In this document: one piece after another, positions 17,675-26,471 of the stretch
How positions within the stretch are numbered: the first letter of the stretch is position 1
How the letters are laid out: every line of letters begins with the position of its first letter
Assembly: GCF_003217355.1 (NCBI RefSeq)
Contig: NZ_QJTK01000009.1
Coordinates: 1-64,000, forward strand
Direction of reading: 5' to 3'
Length of the DNA stretch: 64,000 bases
From: Rhodobacter viridis
Lineage (GTDB): Bacteria; Pseudomonadota; Alphaproteobacteria; Rhodobacterales; Rhodobacteraceae
Position numbers and translations under genes: made by a program
The notes under the pieces: generated by a model
Database searches by the model: none
What the model saw: the letters and a program-made list of their open reading frames with translations, nothing else
What the model was told of the DNA's origin: nothing

Positions 17675-18601
17675 ATGACCCATTTTCTCGACATCCAATC
17701 CACCAGCCCCGCCGAATTGCGCGCGATGATCGACAGCGCCCGCGCGATGAAGACCGCGCGCATGGACCGCCCGAAAGGCGCGCCCGATGACGAGCAGCCG
17801 CTGGCGGGCTGCATGGTGGCGCTGATCTTCGAAAAACCCTCGACCCGGACCCGCGTCAGCTTCGATGTCGGCGTGCGGCAGATGGGCGGGCAGACGATGG
17901 TGCTGTCGGGCAAGGAGATGCAGCTCGGCCACGGCGAGACCATCGCCGACACCGCCCGGGTGCTCTCGCGCTATGTGGACCTGATCATGATCCGCACCTT
18001 CGAGGAAGCGACCCTGCTCGAAATGGCGGAATATGCCTCGGTTCCCGTGATCAACGGGCTGACGAACCGCACCCATCCCTGCCAGATCATGGCGGACATC
18101 ATGACCTATGAAGAACACCGCGGCCCGATCGCCGGACGCAAGGTGGTCTGGTCGGGCGACGGCAACAACGTCTGCGCGTCCTTCCTGCAGGCGGCGGGGC
18201 AGTTCGGGTTCGATCTGACCTTCACCGGGCCGCAGACGCTCGACCCGGAACGCGAATGGATCGAATTTGCGCGGGCGAAAGGCGCGAATGTGGTGATCGA
18301 GCGCGACCCGGCCAAGGCGGTCGAAGGCGCCGATCTGGTCGTCACCGACACCTGGGTCAGCATGCACGATCCGGAATCGGCCAAGGAACGGCGGCACAAC
18401 CAGCTGCGCGCCTATCAGGTGAACGAGGCGCTGATGGCCAAGGCGAAACCCGATGCCTTGTTCATGCATTGCCTGCCCGCGCATCGCAACGACGAGGCAA
18501 CTTCGGCGGTGATGGACGGCCCGCATTCTGTTATCTTCGACGAGGCCGAGAACCGGCTGCATGCGCAAAAGGCGATCATGCGCTGGGCCTTGGGCAAGTG
18601 A
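17675..18601 (+). CDS. argF: Ornithine carbamoyltransferase
   Basis: 308 residues, anabolic OTCase length. Carbamoyl-phosphate binding motif S-T-R-T-R at 56-60, ornithine/carbamoyl motif HPCQ at about 134-137, and the ornithine-binding HCLPAHR near 263-269 are all intact. The enzyme makes citrulline from ornithine and carbamoyl phosphate in the cytoplasm. AAAGGA precedes the ATG. It follows argD and is bracketed by two inverted copies of the same intergenic repeat; the next gene on the same strand (isochorismatase-like) starts 65 bases downstream. Confidence 0.96.
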   Translation: MTHFLDIQSTSPAELRAMIDSARAMKTARMDRPKGAPDDEQPLAGCMVALIFEKPSTRTRVSFDVGVRQMGGQTMVLSGKEMQLGHGETIADTARVLSRYVDLIMIRTFEEATLLEMAEYASVPVINGLTNRTHPCQIMADIMTYEEHRGPIAGRKVVWSGDGNNVCASFLQAAGQFGFDLTFTGPQTLDPEREWIEFARAKGANVVIERDPAKAVEGADLVVTDTWVSMHDPESAKERRHNQLRAYQVNEALMAKAKPDALFMHCLPAHRNDEATSAVMDGPHSVIFDEAENRLHAQKAIMRWALGK

Positions 18602-18605
18602 AGGC

Positions 18606-18656
18606 AAGGCCGGGGGCGCTGCCCCCGGACCCCCGGGATATTTGTCGCAAGATAAA
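18606..18656 (-). repeat. Intergenic repeat, copy B (downstream of argF, inverted)
   Basis: Read on the minus strand it begins TTTATCTTGCGACAAATATC and ends in the G-run/C-run stem, matching copy A at 17604-17657 with few differences. The stem GCCGGGGGC-GCT-GCCCCCGG could act as a terminator for argF. Confidence 0.75.
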
Positions 18657-18666
18657 AGGAATTGCG

Positions 18667-19212
18667 ATGGGCAAGACCGCGCTTCTGATCATCGACATGC
18701 AAAGGGAGATGCAGGCGCGGCTCGATGCGGGCCGCGCGGCGGTGAACCCCGAAGCCGGGGCGGCGATCGCGGCATTGGCTGCGGCCTGTCGGGAAAAAGG
18801 CGTGGCGGTGGTGCATGTGCGTCATCACGATGCAGATCCGGCTTCGCCCTTTCACCCGGATGCGCCGGGCGCGCAGCCGATGCCCTGTGCCGCGGCGCGG
18901 CCCGGTGAGGCGGTGTTTGTCAAATCCACCTCTTCGGTCTTTGCCTCGACCGATCTGGCGGCGCATCTGCGGGGCCAAGGGATCACCCGGCTGATCATCG
19001 TGGGCGCGGTGCTGGGCTTTTGCGTCACCTCGGCCGTGCGGGCGGCGGCGGATCTGGGCTTTGCGGTGATCTTGCCGCGCGATGCGGCCTTGGGCTTCGA
19101 TCTGCCGATGATGGGGCTTTCGGCGGACGAGATCGCGAAAGTGACCTTTGGTCTGCTCGGCGCGGATTTCGCCACGCTCTCGACCAGCGCCGAAGTGATC
19201 GCCAGCCTTTAG
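18667..19212 (+). CDS. Isochorismatase-family cysteine hydrolase
   Basis: 181 residues. The family catalytic triad is present: Asp in L-I-I-D-M-Q (about D10), Lys in VFVKSTSS (about K81) and Cys in GAVLGFCVTSAVR (about C119), followed by the usual helix. Members hydrolyse amides or ureas such as nicotinamide, N-carbamoyl compounds or isochorismate; the substrate here is undetermined. Its position behind argF might suggest a carbamoyl- or ureido-type substrate, which is only inference. AAGGA precedes the ATG at 18667. The 3' end overlaps the convergent hrpB stop by four bases. Confidence 0.85.
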   Translation: MGKTALLIIDMQREMQARLDAGRAAVNPEAGAAIAALAAACREKGVAVVHVRHHDADPASPFHPDAPGAQPMPCAAARPGEAVFVKSTSSVFASTDLAAHLRGQGITRLIIVGAVLGFCVTSAVRAAADLGFAVILPRDAALGFDLPMMGLSADEIAKVTFGLLGADFATLSTSAEVIASL

Positions 19213-21647
19213 GTGCCGCGCGGTTTTGCCCGCGTCGTCGGGTCGGCCTCGCGCGGGTTTTCCGGCCAAGGATGGCGCGGATAGCGGCCGCGCATGTCCT
19301 TGCGCACCTCGGCATAGGAACCGTCCCAAAAGCCGGGCAGGTCCATCGTCACCTGAATAGGCTTGCCTCCGGGCGAGAGAAGCTCGATCCGCAAGGGATG
19401 GCGCTTCGGCCCGACGCTCGGGTGAACAGTCACGCCATACATCTCGGGCAGTTTCACTTCGATCGTCGGCACCTCGGCGCCGTAATCGATCGGCACGCGG
19501 CGCCCTAAGGGCGTTTCGAAATGGCCGGGAACAAGCCGGTCCAGCTCGGCCATCTGCCCCCAATCGAGCTGCGCGCGGAACGCCTCGGTCAGGTCAAGAT
19601 TGCGCAGATCGGCCTCGGTCCGGACTTTTTTCAACCACGGTAGCAGCAACTCCCCCGCCAGAAGCGCGGCATCCGAGAGGTCGGGCAGATCGACGCCATC
19701 GGCGCGCAGGATATTGACGCGGGCGCGAAACCGGGCGGCGCCGGGCGTCAGCGTCAGGCCGATCTGGCGCAGACCCTCAAGCGCGCCGCGCGCCATCGCC
19801 TCGGGCGGGGCCTCGGGCCAATGGCGGTCTTCCAACACCAACGCGCCGAAACGCTCCTGACGGCGGGCGACCACCCGGCCCTCGCGTTTCGACCATTCGC
19901 AGAGATCGACCCAAGTGATGCGGTCGCCATAAAGACGGCGCAGCTCGGCATCGGCGAGCGCCAGGCCCTGCCGGACGCGGGCCTCGCGCGGGTCGCCGTC
20001 AAGGTCCGAGGCCACCAGCAGCCGGTGCTTGCCCAGACCATCGGCCTCGTCGACCACCGCGCCCTTGCCGCCAGACAGCACATAGCGGGCGGCATCGCCC
20101 TTGCGGCGCAGACCGATGCGGTCGGGGTAGGCCAGCGCCAGCATCTCGGCCGAGGAATGGGCCGCCGCGACCGGCTCGACCATGCGGGCAAGGCGTTTGG
20201 CTTCGAGACGAATGCGCTCGATCGTGCCGCGGTGGAGTTGGCCGGGGTGGTCGGTCTCGTAGCGGCCCGGGTTGGCGATGGCCGCAAGGCGCAGGGTCAG
20301 ATCGGCCGAGGCACCGCGGATCGGGTCACGTTCTTCCAGAAGCGCCGCCAAGGTCGCGGCCTCTGGCCCCGCGGTCACCAGCATATGGGCGAGGCGCGGA
20401 TGCAGCGGCAGGGCGGCCAGCGCTTTACCGTGCGGGGTGATCCGGCCGCCCTCGAGCGCCCCCAACCCCTCCAGCAGCGCCCGAGCCTCGGCCAGCGCGG
20501 GCCCGGGCGGCGGGGTAAGAAAGGCAAGGTCCGCGCCGTCACTGCCCCATTGGGCGAGTTCGAGCGCAAGGCCCGACAGATCGGCCACAGCCATTTCCGG
20601 CGGGGCGAAGGCGGGCAGCGCGCCTTCCTCGCCCTTGGTCCAGAGCCGGTAGCAGATCCCCTCGGCCACCCGCCCGGCCCGGCCGCGGCGTTGCTCGGCC
20701 TCGGCCCGCGACACACGTTCGGTCACCAGACGCGCCATCCCCGAGGCGGGATCGAAGCGCAGCCGCCGCGCGCGGCCGGCATCGACCACCACGCGGATGT
20801 CCTGAATGGTGAGCGAGGTTTCCGCGATCGCGGTCGCAAGCACGACCTTGCGGCCGCTTTCGCAAGGCGCAATCGCGGCGCGTTGGGCGGCGAAGTCCAT
20901 CGCGCCGAAGAGCGGGCGCAGATGGACGCCCGCGGGCAGACGGTCGCGCAGAAGCGATTCGGCGCGGCGGATCTCGGCCTCGCCGGGCAGGAAGACAAGG
21001 ACACCGCCCGTGGTCTCGGCCACCGCCTCCTCGACCAGCCCGGCCACGGCGGGCTCAAGCCGCATGCCGGGCGCCAGCGAGCGGCCGAGCCAGCGGGTTT
21101 CAACCGGAAAGGCGCGGCCCTCCGAACGCAGGATCGGCGCATCATCGAGCAGCGCCGCCACCGGCTCGGCATCGAGCGTGGCCGACATCACCACAAGCCT
21201 CAGATCGGGGCGCAGGGCGGAGCGCGCCTCCCAGACCAGCGCGAGGCCCAGATCGGCATTCAGCGAGCGTTCGTGGAATTCGTCGAAGATCACGCAGCCG
21301 ATGCCGGTCAGTTCCGGGTCGGACTGGATCATCCGGGTCAGGATGCCCTCGGTCACCACCTCGATCCGGGTCGCTTTCGAGAGCTTCGCCTCGCCGCGGA
21401 TGCGGTAACCGACGCGCTGCCCCACGGCCTCGCCCAGCGTCTCCGCCATCCGCTCGGCCGCCGCGCGGGCGGCCAGACGGCGCGGCTCCAGCATCAGGAT
21501 GCGGCCCGGCACCAGATCGAGCAGCGCCAGCGGCACGCGGGTGGTTTTCCCCGCGCCGGGCGGCGCCATCAGAACGGCGCGACCTGCGCGGCCAAGGGCG
21601 TCGCACAGGTCGGGAAGAATAGCGTCGATGGGAAGTGTCGCGGTCAC
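19209..21647 (-). CDS. hrpB: ATP-dependent RNA helicase HrpB
   Basis: 812 residues, the normal HrpB size. DEAH/RHA helicase motifs in order: Walker A APPGAGKTT (28-36), Ia [10 protein letters not shown], motif II D-E-F-H (122-125; HrpB-type rather than DEAH), motif III SAT, motif VI QRRGRAGR, then the HrpB-specific C-terminal domain. The start is GTG at 21647, overlapping the TGA of the DUF3108 gene by four bases, so it is cotranscribed and coupled. Its cellular role is poorly defined in bacteria (RNA remodelling). Confidence 0.93.
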   Translation of the reverse strand: MTATLPIDAILPDLCDALGRAGRAVLMAPPGAGKTTRVPLALLDLVPGRILMLEPRRLAARAAAERMAETLGEAVGQRVGYRIRGEAKLSKATRIEVVTEGILTRMIQSDPELTGIGCVIFDEFHERSLNADLGLALVWEARSALRPDLRLVVMSATLDAEPVAALLDDAPILRSEGRAFPVETRWLGRSLAPGMRLEPAVAGLVEEAVAETTGGVLVFLPGEAEIRRAESLLRDRLPAGVHLRPLFGAMDFAAQRAAIAPCESGRKVVLATAIAETSLTIQDIRVVVDAGRARRLRFDPASGMARLVTERVSRAEAEQRRGRAGRVAEGICYRLWTKGEEGALPAFAPPEMAVADLSGLALELAQWGSDGADLAFLTPPPGPALAEARALLEGLGALEGGRITPHGKALAALPLHPRLAHMLVTAGPEAATLAALLEERDPIRGASADLTLRLAAIANPGRYETDHPGQLHRGTIERIRLEAKRLARMVEPVAAAHSSAEMLALAYPDRIGLRRKGDAARYVLSGGKGAVVDEADGLGKHRLLVASDLDGDPREARVRQGLALADAELRRLYGDRITWVDLCEWSKREGRVVARRQERFGALVLEDRHWPEAPPEAMARGALEGLRQIGLTLTPGAARFRARVNILRADGVDLPDLSDAALLAGELLLPWLKKVRTEADLRNLDLTEAFRAQLDWGQMAELDRLVPGHFETPLGRRVPIDYGAEVPTIEVKLPEMYGVTVHPSVGPKRHPLRIELLSPGGKPIQVTMDLPGFWDGSYAEVRKDMRGRYPRHPWPENPREADPTTRAKPRGT

Positions 21648-22381
21648 TGCCGGATCAGGTGGCCTTGGCCGATGATCGTGTCGGTTGTGATGTCGACCAC
21701 GCGCAACCGGGTGCCGTCGCCCGTGGGCGCATAGGTGAGGGTAAAGGGAAAGCGGGTCTTTTCCGCCATTTCCTTTTCCTTGAACCCGGCAATGCGGCGG
21801 TATTCGCCGGTGCAGGTCACGCCCTTTTCAGTCGGCTGCGGCGCCGACAGCGCCACTTGCGAGCGCCGGACGCCGTCGAACATCGTCACCTTGAGCGTGC
21901 AGGCCTCGTCCCGGTCGACATCGCGCAAGACCGCGTAAAGCGCGGTCAGGGGGTCGATCGTGCCACCCTGCTTGGCCGGATCGACATCGGTCGCACGCGG
22001 CGCGCGCGGCGGCTCGTGGCTGACCGAGGCGGGGGTGCCGTTCTTGTAGATCATCGTGTTCTTCGAGCTGTCATCGCCGCGCTGCGAGGCGACCTCGACC
22101 GCGCGGGGGGTGAAGCGGCCCTTCGCGAAGCTGCCCGAGGCGATGGCATCGTAACGGATCTTCTTGATCATGCCCGCCAGCCCCGTGGTCTTCACCACGC
22201 CATTGGCGGCATAGGAACCGCCTGCGATCTTGCCGTCGATCGCCAGCTCGCCCGCCTTGATCCCCTTGAGGACGACGTCGAAGACGATGCGATCGCTCTG
22301 ATCGGCCAGTGCGGGCTGGGCCGCCAGCAGCGCAAGGCCGGTGGCGAAAGCGGAAAGGGTGCGGGTCGGTACTGCTGTCAT
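21644..22381 (-). CDS. DUF3108-family exported protein
   Basis: 245 residues from ATG 22381 (MTAVPTRTLSAF); a more upstream in-frame Met lacks support. An N-terminal signal peptide ends about ALADQ. The rest is a predicted beta-rich periplasmic domain with the opening segment IVFDVVLKGIKAGELAIDGKI and SYAANGVVKTTGLAGMIKKIRYDAIASG, which is the DUF3108 pattern. The function of the family is not established; it is usually described as an envelope protein. hrpB follows with a four-base overlap. Divergent from meaB. Confidence 0.75.
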   Translation of the reverse strand: MTAVPTRTLSAFATGLALLAAQPALADQSDRIVFDVVLKGIKAGELAIDGKIAGGSYAANGVVKTTGLAGMIKKIRYDAIASGSFAKGRFTPRAVEVASQRGDDSSKNTMIYKNGTPASVSHEPPRAPRATDVDPAKQGGTIDPLTALYAVLRDVDRDEACTLKVTMFDGVRRSQVALSAPQPTEKGVTCTGEYRRIAGFKEKEMAEKTRFPFTLTYAPTGDGTRLRVVDITTDTIIGQGHLIRQ

Positions 22382-22435
22382 GGGCCTGTCTCTGCGGATG
22401 CCTTCGGACTGGACATACACCGCCCGTTGAGGGCA

Positions 22436-22454
22436 TGAAACCGAAACCGTTTCA
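22436..22454. promoter_or_regulatory. Inverted repeat in the DUF3108/meaB divergent promoter
   Basis: TGAAAC (22436-22441) and GTTTCA (22449-22454) flank CGAAACC, about 50 bases before the meaB start. It may be an operator; no regulator is encoded nearby. Confidence 0.35.
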
Positions 22455-22503
22455 CGCTGGTTGACGTTTTCGTTCGATCGGCACCGTTTCGCACAGGCCC
22501 GCC

Positions 22504-23493
22504 ATGACCGTTTCTTTCGACACTGCCGCCGATCTGGCCCCCCGTATCCTTGCCGGAGAACGCCGCGCGCTGGCGCGGGCGATCACGCTGGTGGAATCGG
22601 GCCGCGCCGATCACCGGGCGCAGGCGACGGCGCTGCTCGACCGGCTGGGCACCGAGAAAAAGGCGCTGCGGATCGGCCTTTCCGGCACGCCCGGGGTGGG
22701 CAAGTCGACCTTCATCGAAAGCTTCGGGATGATGCTGGTCGGGCTTGGGCTGCGGGTCGCGGTGCTGGCGGTCGATCCGTCCTCGGCGCGCTCGGGCGGC
22801 TCGATTCTCGGCGACAAGACCCGGATGGAGCGGCTCTCGCGCGAGCCTGCGGCCTTCATCCGCCCCTCGCCGTCGCAAGCGCAGCTCGGCGGCGTGGCAA
22901 GGCGCACCCGCGAGGCGGTGGCGCTGTGCGAGGCGGCGGGCTTCGATGTCGTGCTGATCGAGACCGTCGGCGTCGGCCAATCGGAAACGCTGGTGGCCGA
23001 GATGACCGATCTTTTCATCCTGCTGATGGCGCCCGCGGGCGGTGATGAGTTGCAGGGCGTCAAGCGCGGCATCATGGAAATGGCCGACATGATTCTGGTC
23101 AACAAGGCCGATGGCGATCTGAAACCGGCGGCTTTGCGCACGGTCTCGGATTACGCGGGCGCGCTGCGGCTGTTGCGCCGCCGCCCGCAAGACCCGGAGG
23201 GCTTCCCGAAAGCCGTGCCGGTCTCGGCGCTGGCCGAGGAAGGGCTGAAGCTGGCTTGGGAAGACATGCAGAGCCTCGCCGCCTGGCGGCGCGACAAGGG
23301 CCATTTCGACCGCCGCCGGGCCGAGCAGGCGCGGCACTGGTTCGAAACCGAAGTGCGCGAGGGGCTTCTGGCGCGGCTGACGCAGGACCCGGCGATTCGG
23401 GCGCGAATGCAGGCCTTGGGCACGGCCGTGGCCGAGGGCCAGGCCGCCCCGGCGGCCGCCGCGGCCGAGATGCTGGCGGAGTTGCAGCGCTGA
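22504..23493 (+). CDS. meaB: Methylmalonyl-CoA mutase-associated GTPase MeaB
   Basis: 329 residues of the MeaB/ArgK G3E-type GTPase family, which protects and reloads adenosylcobalamin mutases. The P-loop [10 protein letters not shown] starts near residue 61, the metal-binding region [10 protein letters not shown] (about 157-166) contains the family's conserved switch residues, and NKAD (about 200-203) is the guanine-specificity motif. The mutase itself is not in the window. This fits an organism running propionyl-CoA and ethylmalonyl-CoA metabolism, as does mcl1 at 52466. A bidirectional terminator follows. Confidence 0.93.
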   Translation: MTVSFDTAADLAPRILAGERRALARAITLVESGRADHRAQATALLDRLGTEKKALRIGLSGTPGVGKSTFIESFGMMLVGLGLRVAVLAVDPSSARSGGSILGDKTRMERLSREPAAFIRPSPSQAQLGGVARRTREAVALCEAAGFDVVLIETVGVGQSETLVAEMTDLFILLMAPAGGDELQGVKRGIMEMADMILVNKADGDLKPAALRTVSDYAGALRLLRRRPQDPEGFPKAVPVSALAEEGLKLAWEDMQSLAAWRRDKGHFDRRRAEQARHWFETEVREGLLARLTQDPAIRARMQALGTAVAEGQAAPAAAAAEMLAELQR

Positions 23494-23500
23494 AATGAAA

Positions 23501-23524
23501 AAACCCCGCCAAAGGCGGGGTTTT
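23501..23524. terminator. Bidirectional terminator between meaB and rpmB
   Basis: AAACCCCGCC-AAA-GGCGGGGTTTT: seven G-C pairs with A-run and T-run tails, just after the meaB stop (23493) and before the convergent rpmB end (23546). Confidence 0.9.
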
Positions 23525-23545
23525 CTGATCCGGTGGATCAGCCGA

Positions 23546-23833
23546 TCAAGCCGCGGCTTGCGCCTTGGCGATGGCTTTCTTGATTTTCAGCGCATTCGCC
23601 GAAAGTTCGTCATCCGAGGCTTTCGCAAGGAAAGCATCCAGACCACCGCGGTGATCGACGGTGCGCAGGCCAGCGGCCGACACGCGCAGCTGGAACGATT
23701 GCCCCAGCACGTCCGAGATCAGGGTGACTTCGTTCAGGTTCGGCAGAAAGCGGCGACGCGTCTTGTTGTTCGCGTGGCTGATGTTGTTGCCCGACATCGG
23801 GCCTTTGCCGGTCAGTTCGCAGACGCGCGACAT
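23546..23833 (-). CDS. rpmB: 50S ribosomal protein L28
   Basis: 95 residues starting [21 protein letters not shown], the alphaproteobacterial L28 N terminus; AAGGA lies nine bases upstream, deciding ATG 23833 over longer frames. [12 protein letters not shown] is the conserved rRNA-binding segment. The C-terminal extension ([19 protein letters not shown]) is common in this class. Monocistronic, with the terminator at 23501-23524. Confidence 0.97.
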   Translation of the reverse strand: MSRVCELTGKGPMSGNNISHANNKTRRRFLPNLNEVTLISDVLGQSFQLRVSAAGLRTVDHRGGLDAFLAKASDDELSANALKIKKAIAKAQAAA

Positions 23834-23956
23834 GGCGTTGATCCTTCGTTTCCTCGGGCGACGCGGCCCACTTCCAATACTGCGGGACCCGCTGCACGCG
23901 GTGCCCGGAAATCCGTTCGCGGGGAATAAGGGCAATGCCGCCCCGCGTCAAGCGAT

Positions 23957-24649
23957 TCATGCGGCGAGCATCTCGTCCACCCAGGCCGGAACCACCTGTG
24001 TCGCAGGACCATGCCGGGCCGCGTCGAACATCCGGGTGCCCTGCGACGGCTCGAGATTGAGTTCCAGCGTCGGCACGCCTGCATGCATCGCATCGGCTAC
24101 GAAGCCCGCCGCCGGATAGACATTGCCCGAAGTGCCGATCGAAACGAAAAGATCCGCCGCCCGGAGCGCCGTCCAGATCTCCTCCATCCGATAGGGCATC
24201 TCGCCGAACCAGACGATATCGGGCCGCGTCGCGGGCTTGCCACAGGCCGGGCAGGACTGGGTCTTGCACATCTCGCTGGGCGCGGGCCAACGATGGCCGC
24301 AGGCGGCGCACAGCGCCCTGTTCAGCGTCCCGTGCATGTGGATCAGATTTTGCGACCCGGCGCGCTCGTGCAGATCATCGACGTTTTGCGTGACGATCAG
24401 CACCTGATGCGCCCCCGCGGCTTCAAGTCGCGCCAGCGCCCGATGCGCTGCATTGGGTTCGGCCGCCGCGGCCGCCGCCCGGCGCTCGTTGTAGAACCTG
24501 TGCACCAAGGCCGGATTGCGGGCAAAACCCTCGGGCGTTGCCACATCCTCGATCCGGTGCTCCTCCCACAGACCATCGCTGGCGCGGAAGGTGCGGATCC
24601 CGCTTTCGGCAGAAATTCCCGCACCTGTGAGAATCACGATTCTGGCCAT
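23957..24649 (-). CDS. cobB: NAD-dependent protein deacylase, Sir2 class III (CobB)
   Basis: 230 residues. NAD-binding GAGISAESGI (9-18), catalytic region TQNVDDLHERAG with the active-site His in HMHG, and a zinc ribbon of two C-x2-C pairs (CAACGHRW and CPACGKP). The pair Y53/R56 (FYNERR) is the Y-x-x-R signature of class III sirtuins that remove succinyl and malonyl groups as well as acetyl. ATG 24649 follows a GGGGAAACGCCG site; the longer frame runs into the divergent gene's start. Divergent from the LMW phosphatase with only 28 bases between the starts. Confidence 0.92.
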   Translation of the reverse strand: MARIVILTGAGISAESGIRTFRASDGLWEEHRIEDVATPEGFARNPALVHRFYNERRAAAAAAEPNAAHRALARLEAAGAHQVLIVTQNVDDLHERAGSQNLIHMHGTLNRALCAACGHRWPAPSEMCKTQSCPACGKPATRPDIVWFGEMPYRMEEIWTALRAADLFVSIGTSGNVYPAAGFVADAMHAGVPTLELNLEPSQGTRMFDAARHGPATQVVPAWVDEMLAA

Positions 24650-24677
24650 CGGCGTTTCCCCTTGGTAAACACCCCTC

Positions 24678-25127
24678 ATGCGTATCCTGTTTCTCTGCCT
24701 TGGCAACATCTGTCGCTCCCCCGCAGCTGAGGGGGTCTTCCGCACGCTCGCCGCGAACGAGGGCGTGCCCGTAACGCTCGACAGCGCCGGAACCGGTGGC
24801 TGGCATGCAGGCGAGCCGCCCTATGGCCCGATGCAGGCGGCGGCCAAGGCCCGCGGCCATGATCTGAGCAGCCTGCGGGCGCGACAGCTGAGCCCCGAGG
24901 ATTTCCGCAGCTTCGATCTGATTCTGGCGATGGACCGGCAGAACTACCGCGATGCGCAGACGGTGCGGCCCGCGGATGCGACGGCGCGGCTGGAGATGTT
25001 CCTGCAAAGCGAACGCGGGGTCTCGGACGTGCCGGACCCCTATTACACGCGGGATTTCGAGGGCTGCCTCGACATCATCGAGGCTGGATCACGGGCCTTG
25101 CTGAAGCGGCTTCAGCGCGCGCAGTAA
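24678..25127 (+). CDS. Low-molecular-weight protein-tyrosine phosphatase
   Basis: 149 residues. The P-loop is C7-L-G-N-I-C-R-S-P, and the general-acid Asp is in the late DPYY motif (about 115-118). This is the canonical cytoplasmic LMW-PTP/Wzb fold. Unlike the ArsC domain at 7610 it has no downstream redox cysteine pair, so it is a phosphatase, not an arsenate reductase. Its 3' end overlaps a convergent small gene by 16 bases. No exopolysaccharide kinase is nearby; its targets are unknown. Confidence 0.9.
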   Translation: MRILFLCLGNICRSPAAEGVFRTLAANEGVPVTLDSAGTGGWHAGEPPYGPMQAAAKARGHDLSSLRARQLSPEDFRSFDLILAMDRQNYRDAQTVRPADATARLEMFLQSERGVSDVPDPYYTRDFEGCLDIIEAGSRALLKRLQRAQ

Positions 25128-25423
25128 GTCTCGGCCGCTTGGGCAAAACCCTTGTAACGGGCCCAGAAGTCTTCGTCCGAAGCACGGTCGGACACGCGGG
25201 TTTCCTGCGCCTGATCGGGATCTTCGAAGAATTTCGCCGCGCGGCGCTGATCCGAGCGCGACAGGGTCTGGTCAGCCACCTGCTGGATGCAGCCACAGAG
25301 CGACGGATCGGCGGTACGGCCGGCGCGCATGCAGGCGTTGCCGATCGGACCCGCAAAGGCAGCCGATCCCACAAGAACAAATGCCGCAGAGAACGCGGCG
25401 GCGGTCAGGGTAAGTTTCATCAT
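25112..25423 (-). CDS. Small exported Cys-containing protein of unknown function
   Basis: 103 residues: a clear signal peptide (AAAFSAAFVLVGSAAFAG), then a mature domain of about 79 residues with four cysteines (NACMRAG, SLCGCIQ and a C-terminal YCAR). The CGCIQQVAD and RASDEDFWARYKGF segments look like a small family I associate with Rhodobacterales, sometimes misannotated as an arginine transporter. Four cysteines suggest two periplasmic disulfides. ATG 25423 or 25420 could be the start. It overlaps the end of the phosphatase gene convergently. Confidence 0.75.
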   Translation of the reverse strand: MMKLTLTAAAFSAAFVLVGSAAFAGPIGNACMRAGRTADPSLCGCIQQVADQTLSRSDQRRAAKFFEDPDQAQETRVSDRASDEDFWARYKGFAQAAETYCAR

Positions 25424-25536
25424 GCTCTGCTCTTCGGTTGCGGGTCGGGTTCGTGCCCAAATCCCATCAATTTGACGTTTCCTTTAGGGGATTCGGCAAG
25501 CAGGCACAATAGTTTCGGCAGCTTTCCGCCGATCAA

Positions 25537-25570
25537 AGGCCATCGCCGCCAGATTTGGCGGCAATGGCCT
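25537..25570 (-). terminator. Hairpin terminator of the copper chaperone gene
   Basis: AGGCCAT-C-GCCGCCA (25537-25551) pairs with TGGCGGC-A-ATGGCCT (25556-25570), a 15-position stem with one internal mismatch and a GATT loop; TTTGATC follows on the minus strand. It lies 21 bases past the chaperone stop. Confidence 0.7.
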
Positions 25571-25590
25571 GATTTCTGCCGAAATCTTGG

Positions 25591-25779
25591 TCAGGCGATG
25601 ACTTCGGCTTCGAAGCCCGCAGCCTTGAGCGCAGCCAGAACGGTTTCTTCGGGCAGGCCATTCACCTCGACCTCACGGTCTTCGAGGCTGACGAGGGCCT
25701 TTCCGCCCACTTCGGTGATGGCTGCTTCGACGCTGGCCTTGCAATGGCCGCAGGTCATGTTGGGGACGGACAGGATCAT
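25591..25779 (-). CDS. Heavy-metal-associated domain protein, copper chaperone CopZ-like
   Basis: 62 residues forming one HMA ferredoxin-like fold. The metal site is M-T-C-G-H-C at 8-13. GGAGG lies six bases before ATG 25779. Free-standing HMA proteins carry Cu(I) to P1B ATPases or regulators; no copper ATPase is in the window, so the partner is elsewhere. The preceding gene on the same strand is an unrecognised 103-residue protein about 100 bases upstream. Confidence 0.88.
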   Translation of the reverse strand: MILSVPNMTCGHCKASVEAAITEVGGKALVSLEDREVEVNGLPEETVLAALKAAGFEAEVIA

Positions 25780-25879
25780 CGGGGGCCTCCGCAATTCGTC
25801 TTCATGATCTGGCGCGAACCGCAGGCGCCGTCAACCGGGATTGCACGGCGCATCGCCGATCCTGCCCCCCTGCCCCGGC

Positions 25880-26191
25880 TCAGAAAGCCAGCACCCCCTC
25901 GGCCAAAAGGATCCCGTCGCAGGTCACGCGATAGGGACGCTCGCCCGGCCGCAACTGGCCGAGCGAATATTCGACCGTGATCGGCTGCTCGACATTGGTG
26001 AAGATCCCCGGCCGCTGGCGCGTGCGCAACGACAGAAGCACGCCCGAGGTGGTCAGCGCCGCCTCGCCGACAATGCTCCAGCCCGCATCGGGCAGCACGC
26101 CCTTGAGCCGGATGAAGGTGACCAGACCGGCGCTGCGGGCGCTGACCGATTTGATCGTGAGCGGAGATTTCAGGGTGGCTTGCGTGTTCAT
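25880..26191 (-). CDS. Hypothetical protein, 103 residues
   Basis: Not recognised. GAGGCGG precedes ATG 26191 and the codon usage matches the neighbours, so it is probably real. There is no signal peptide or membrane helix. Alternating hydrophobic segments (GLVTFIRLKGVL, WSIVGEAALTT, GVLLSLRTRQ, ITVEYSLGQL, YRVTCDGILLAEGVLAF) suggest a small all-beta domain. It lies upstream of the copper chaperone, but the gap of 100 bases makes an operon uncertain. The 280 bases between it and lepA (26192-26471) hold no gene. Confidence 0.6.
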   Translation of the reverse strand: MNTQATLKSPLTIKSVSARSAGLVTFIRLKGVLPDAGWSIVGEAALTTSGVLLSLRTRQRPGIFTNVEQPITVEYSLGQLRPGERPYRVTCDGILLAEGVLAF

Positions 26192-26471
26192 GATCCGCCT
26201 CAGCCTCCGGTATCGTCATGCTGGGGCGCGGCAGTGCAATCGGGTCTCGACATCCTCTCTCTCCCTCCCTGGATGAGATTATCCGTTAGATCGTCTGCAA
26301 GGCGCCGGATCTCCGGCAAGATAACGCTACCATTCGCCTCAAGGTTGCGTCAACGGAATCGCTCTCTCGACTTTGGTGCAATTCGCCGTATCCCGGGGCG
26401 CGGCGCACTGCCCCCGCCGCGCCCCGCAATCCCCCTTCCCGCACCCTTGATTTGCTGTTATTTGCGCGCCC

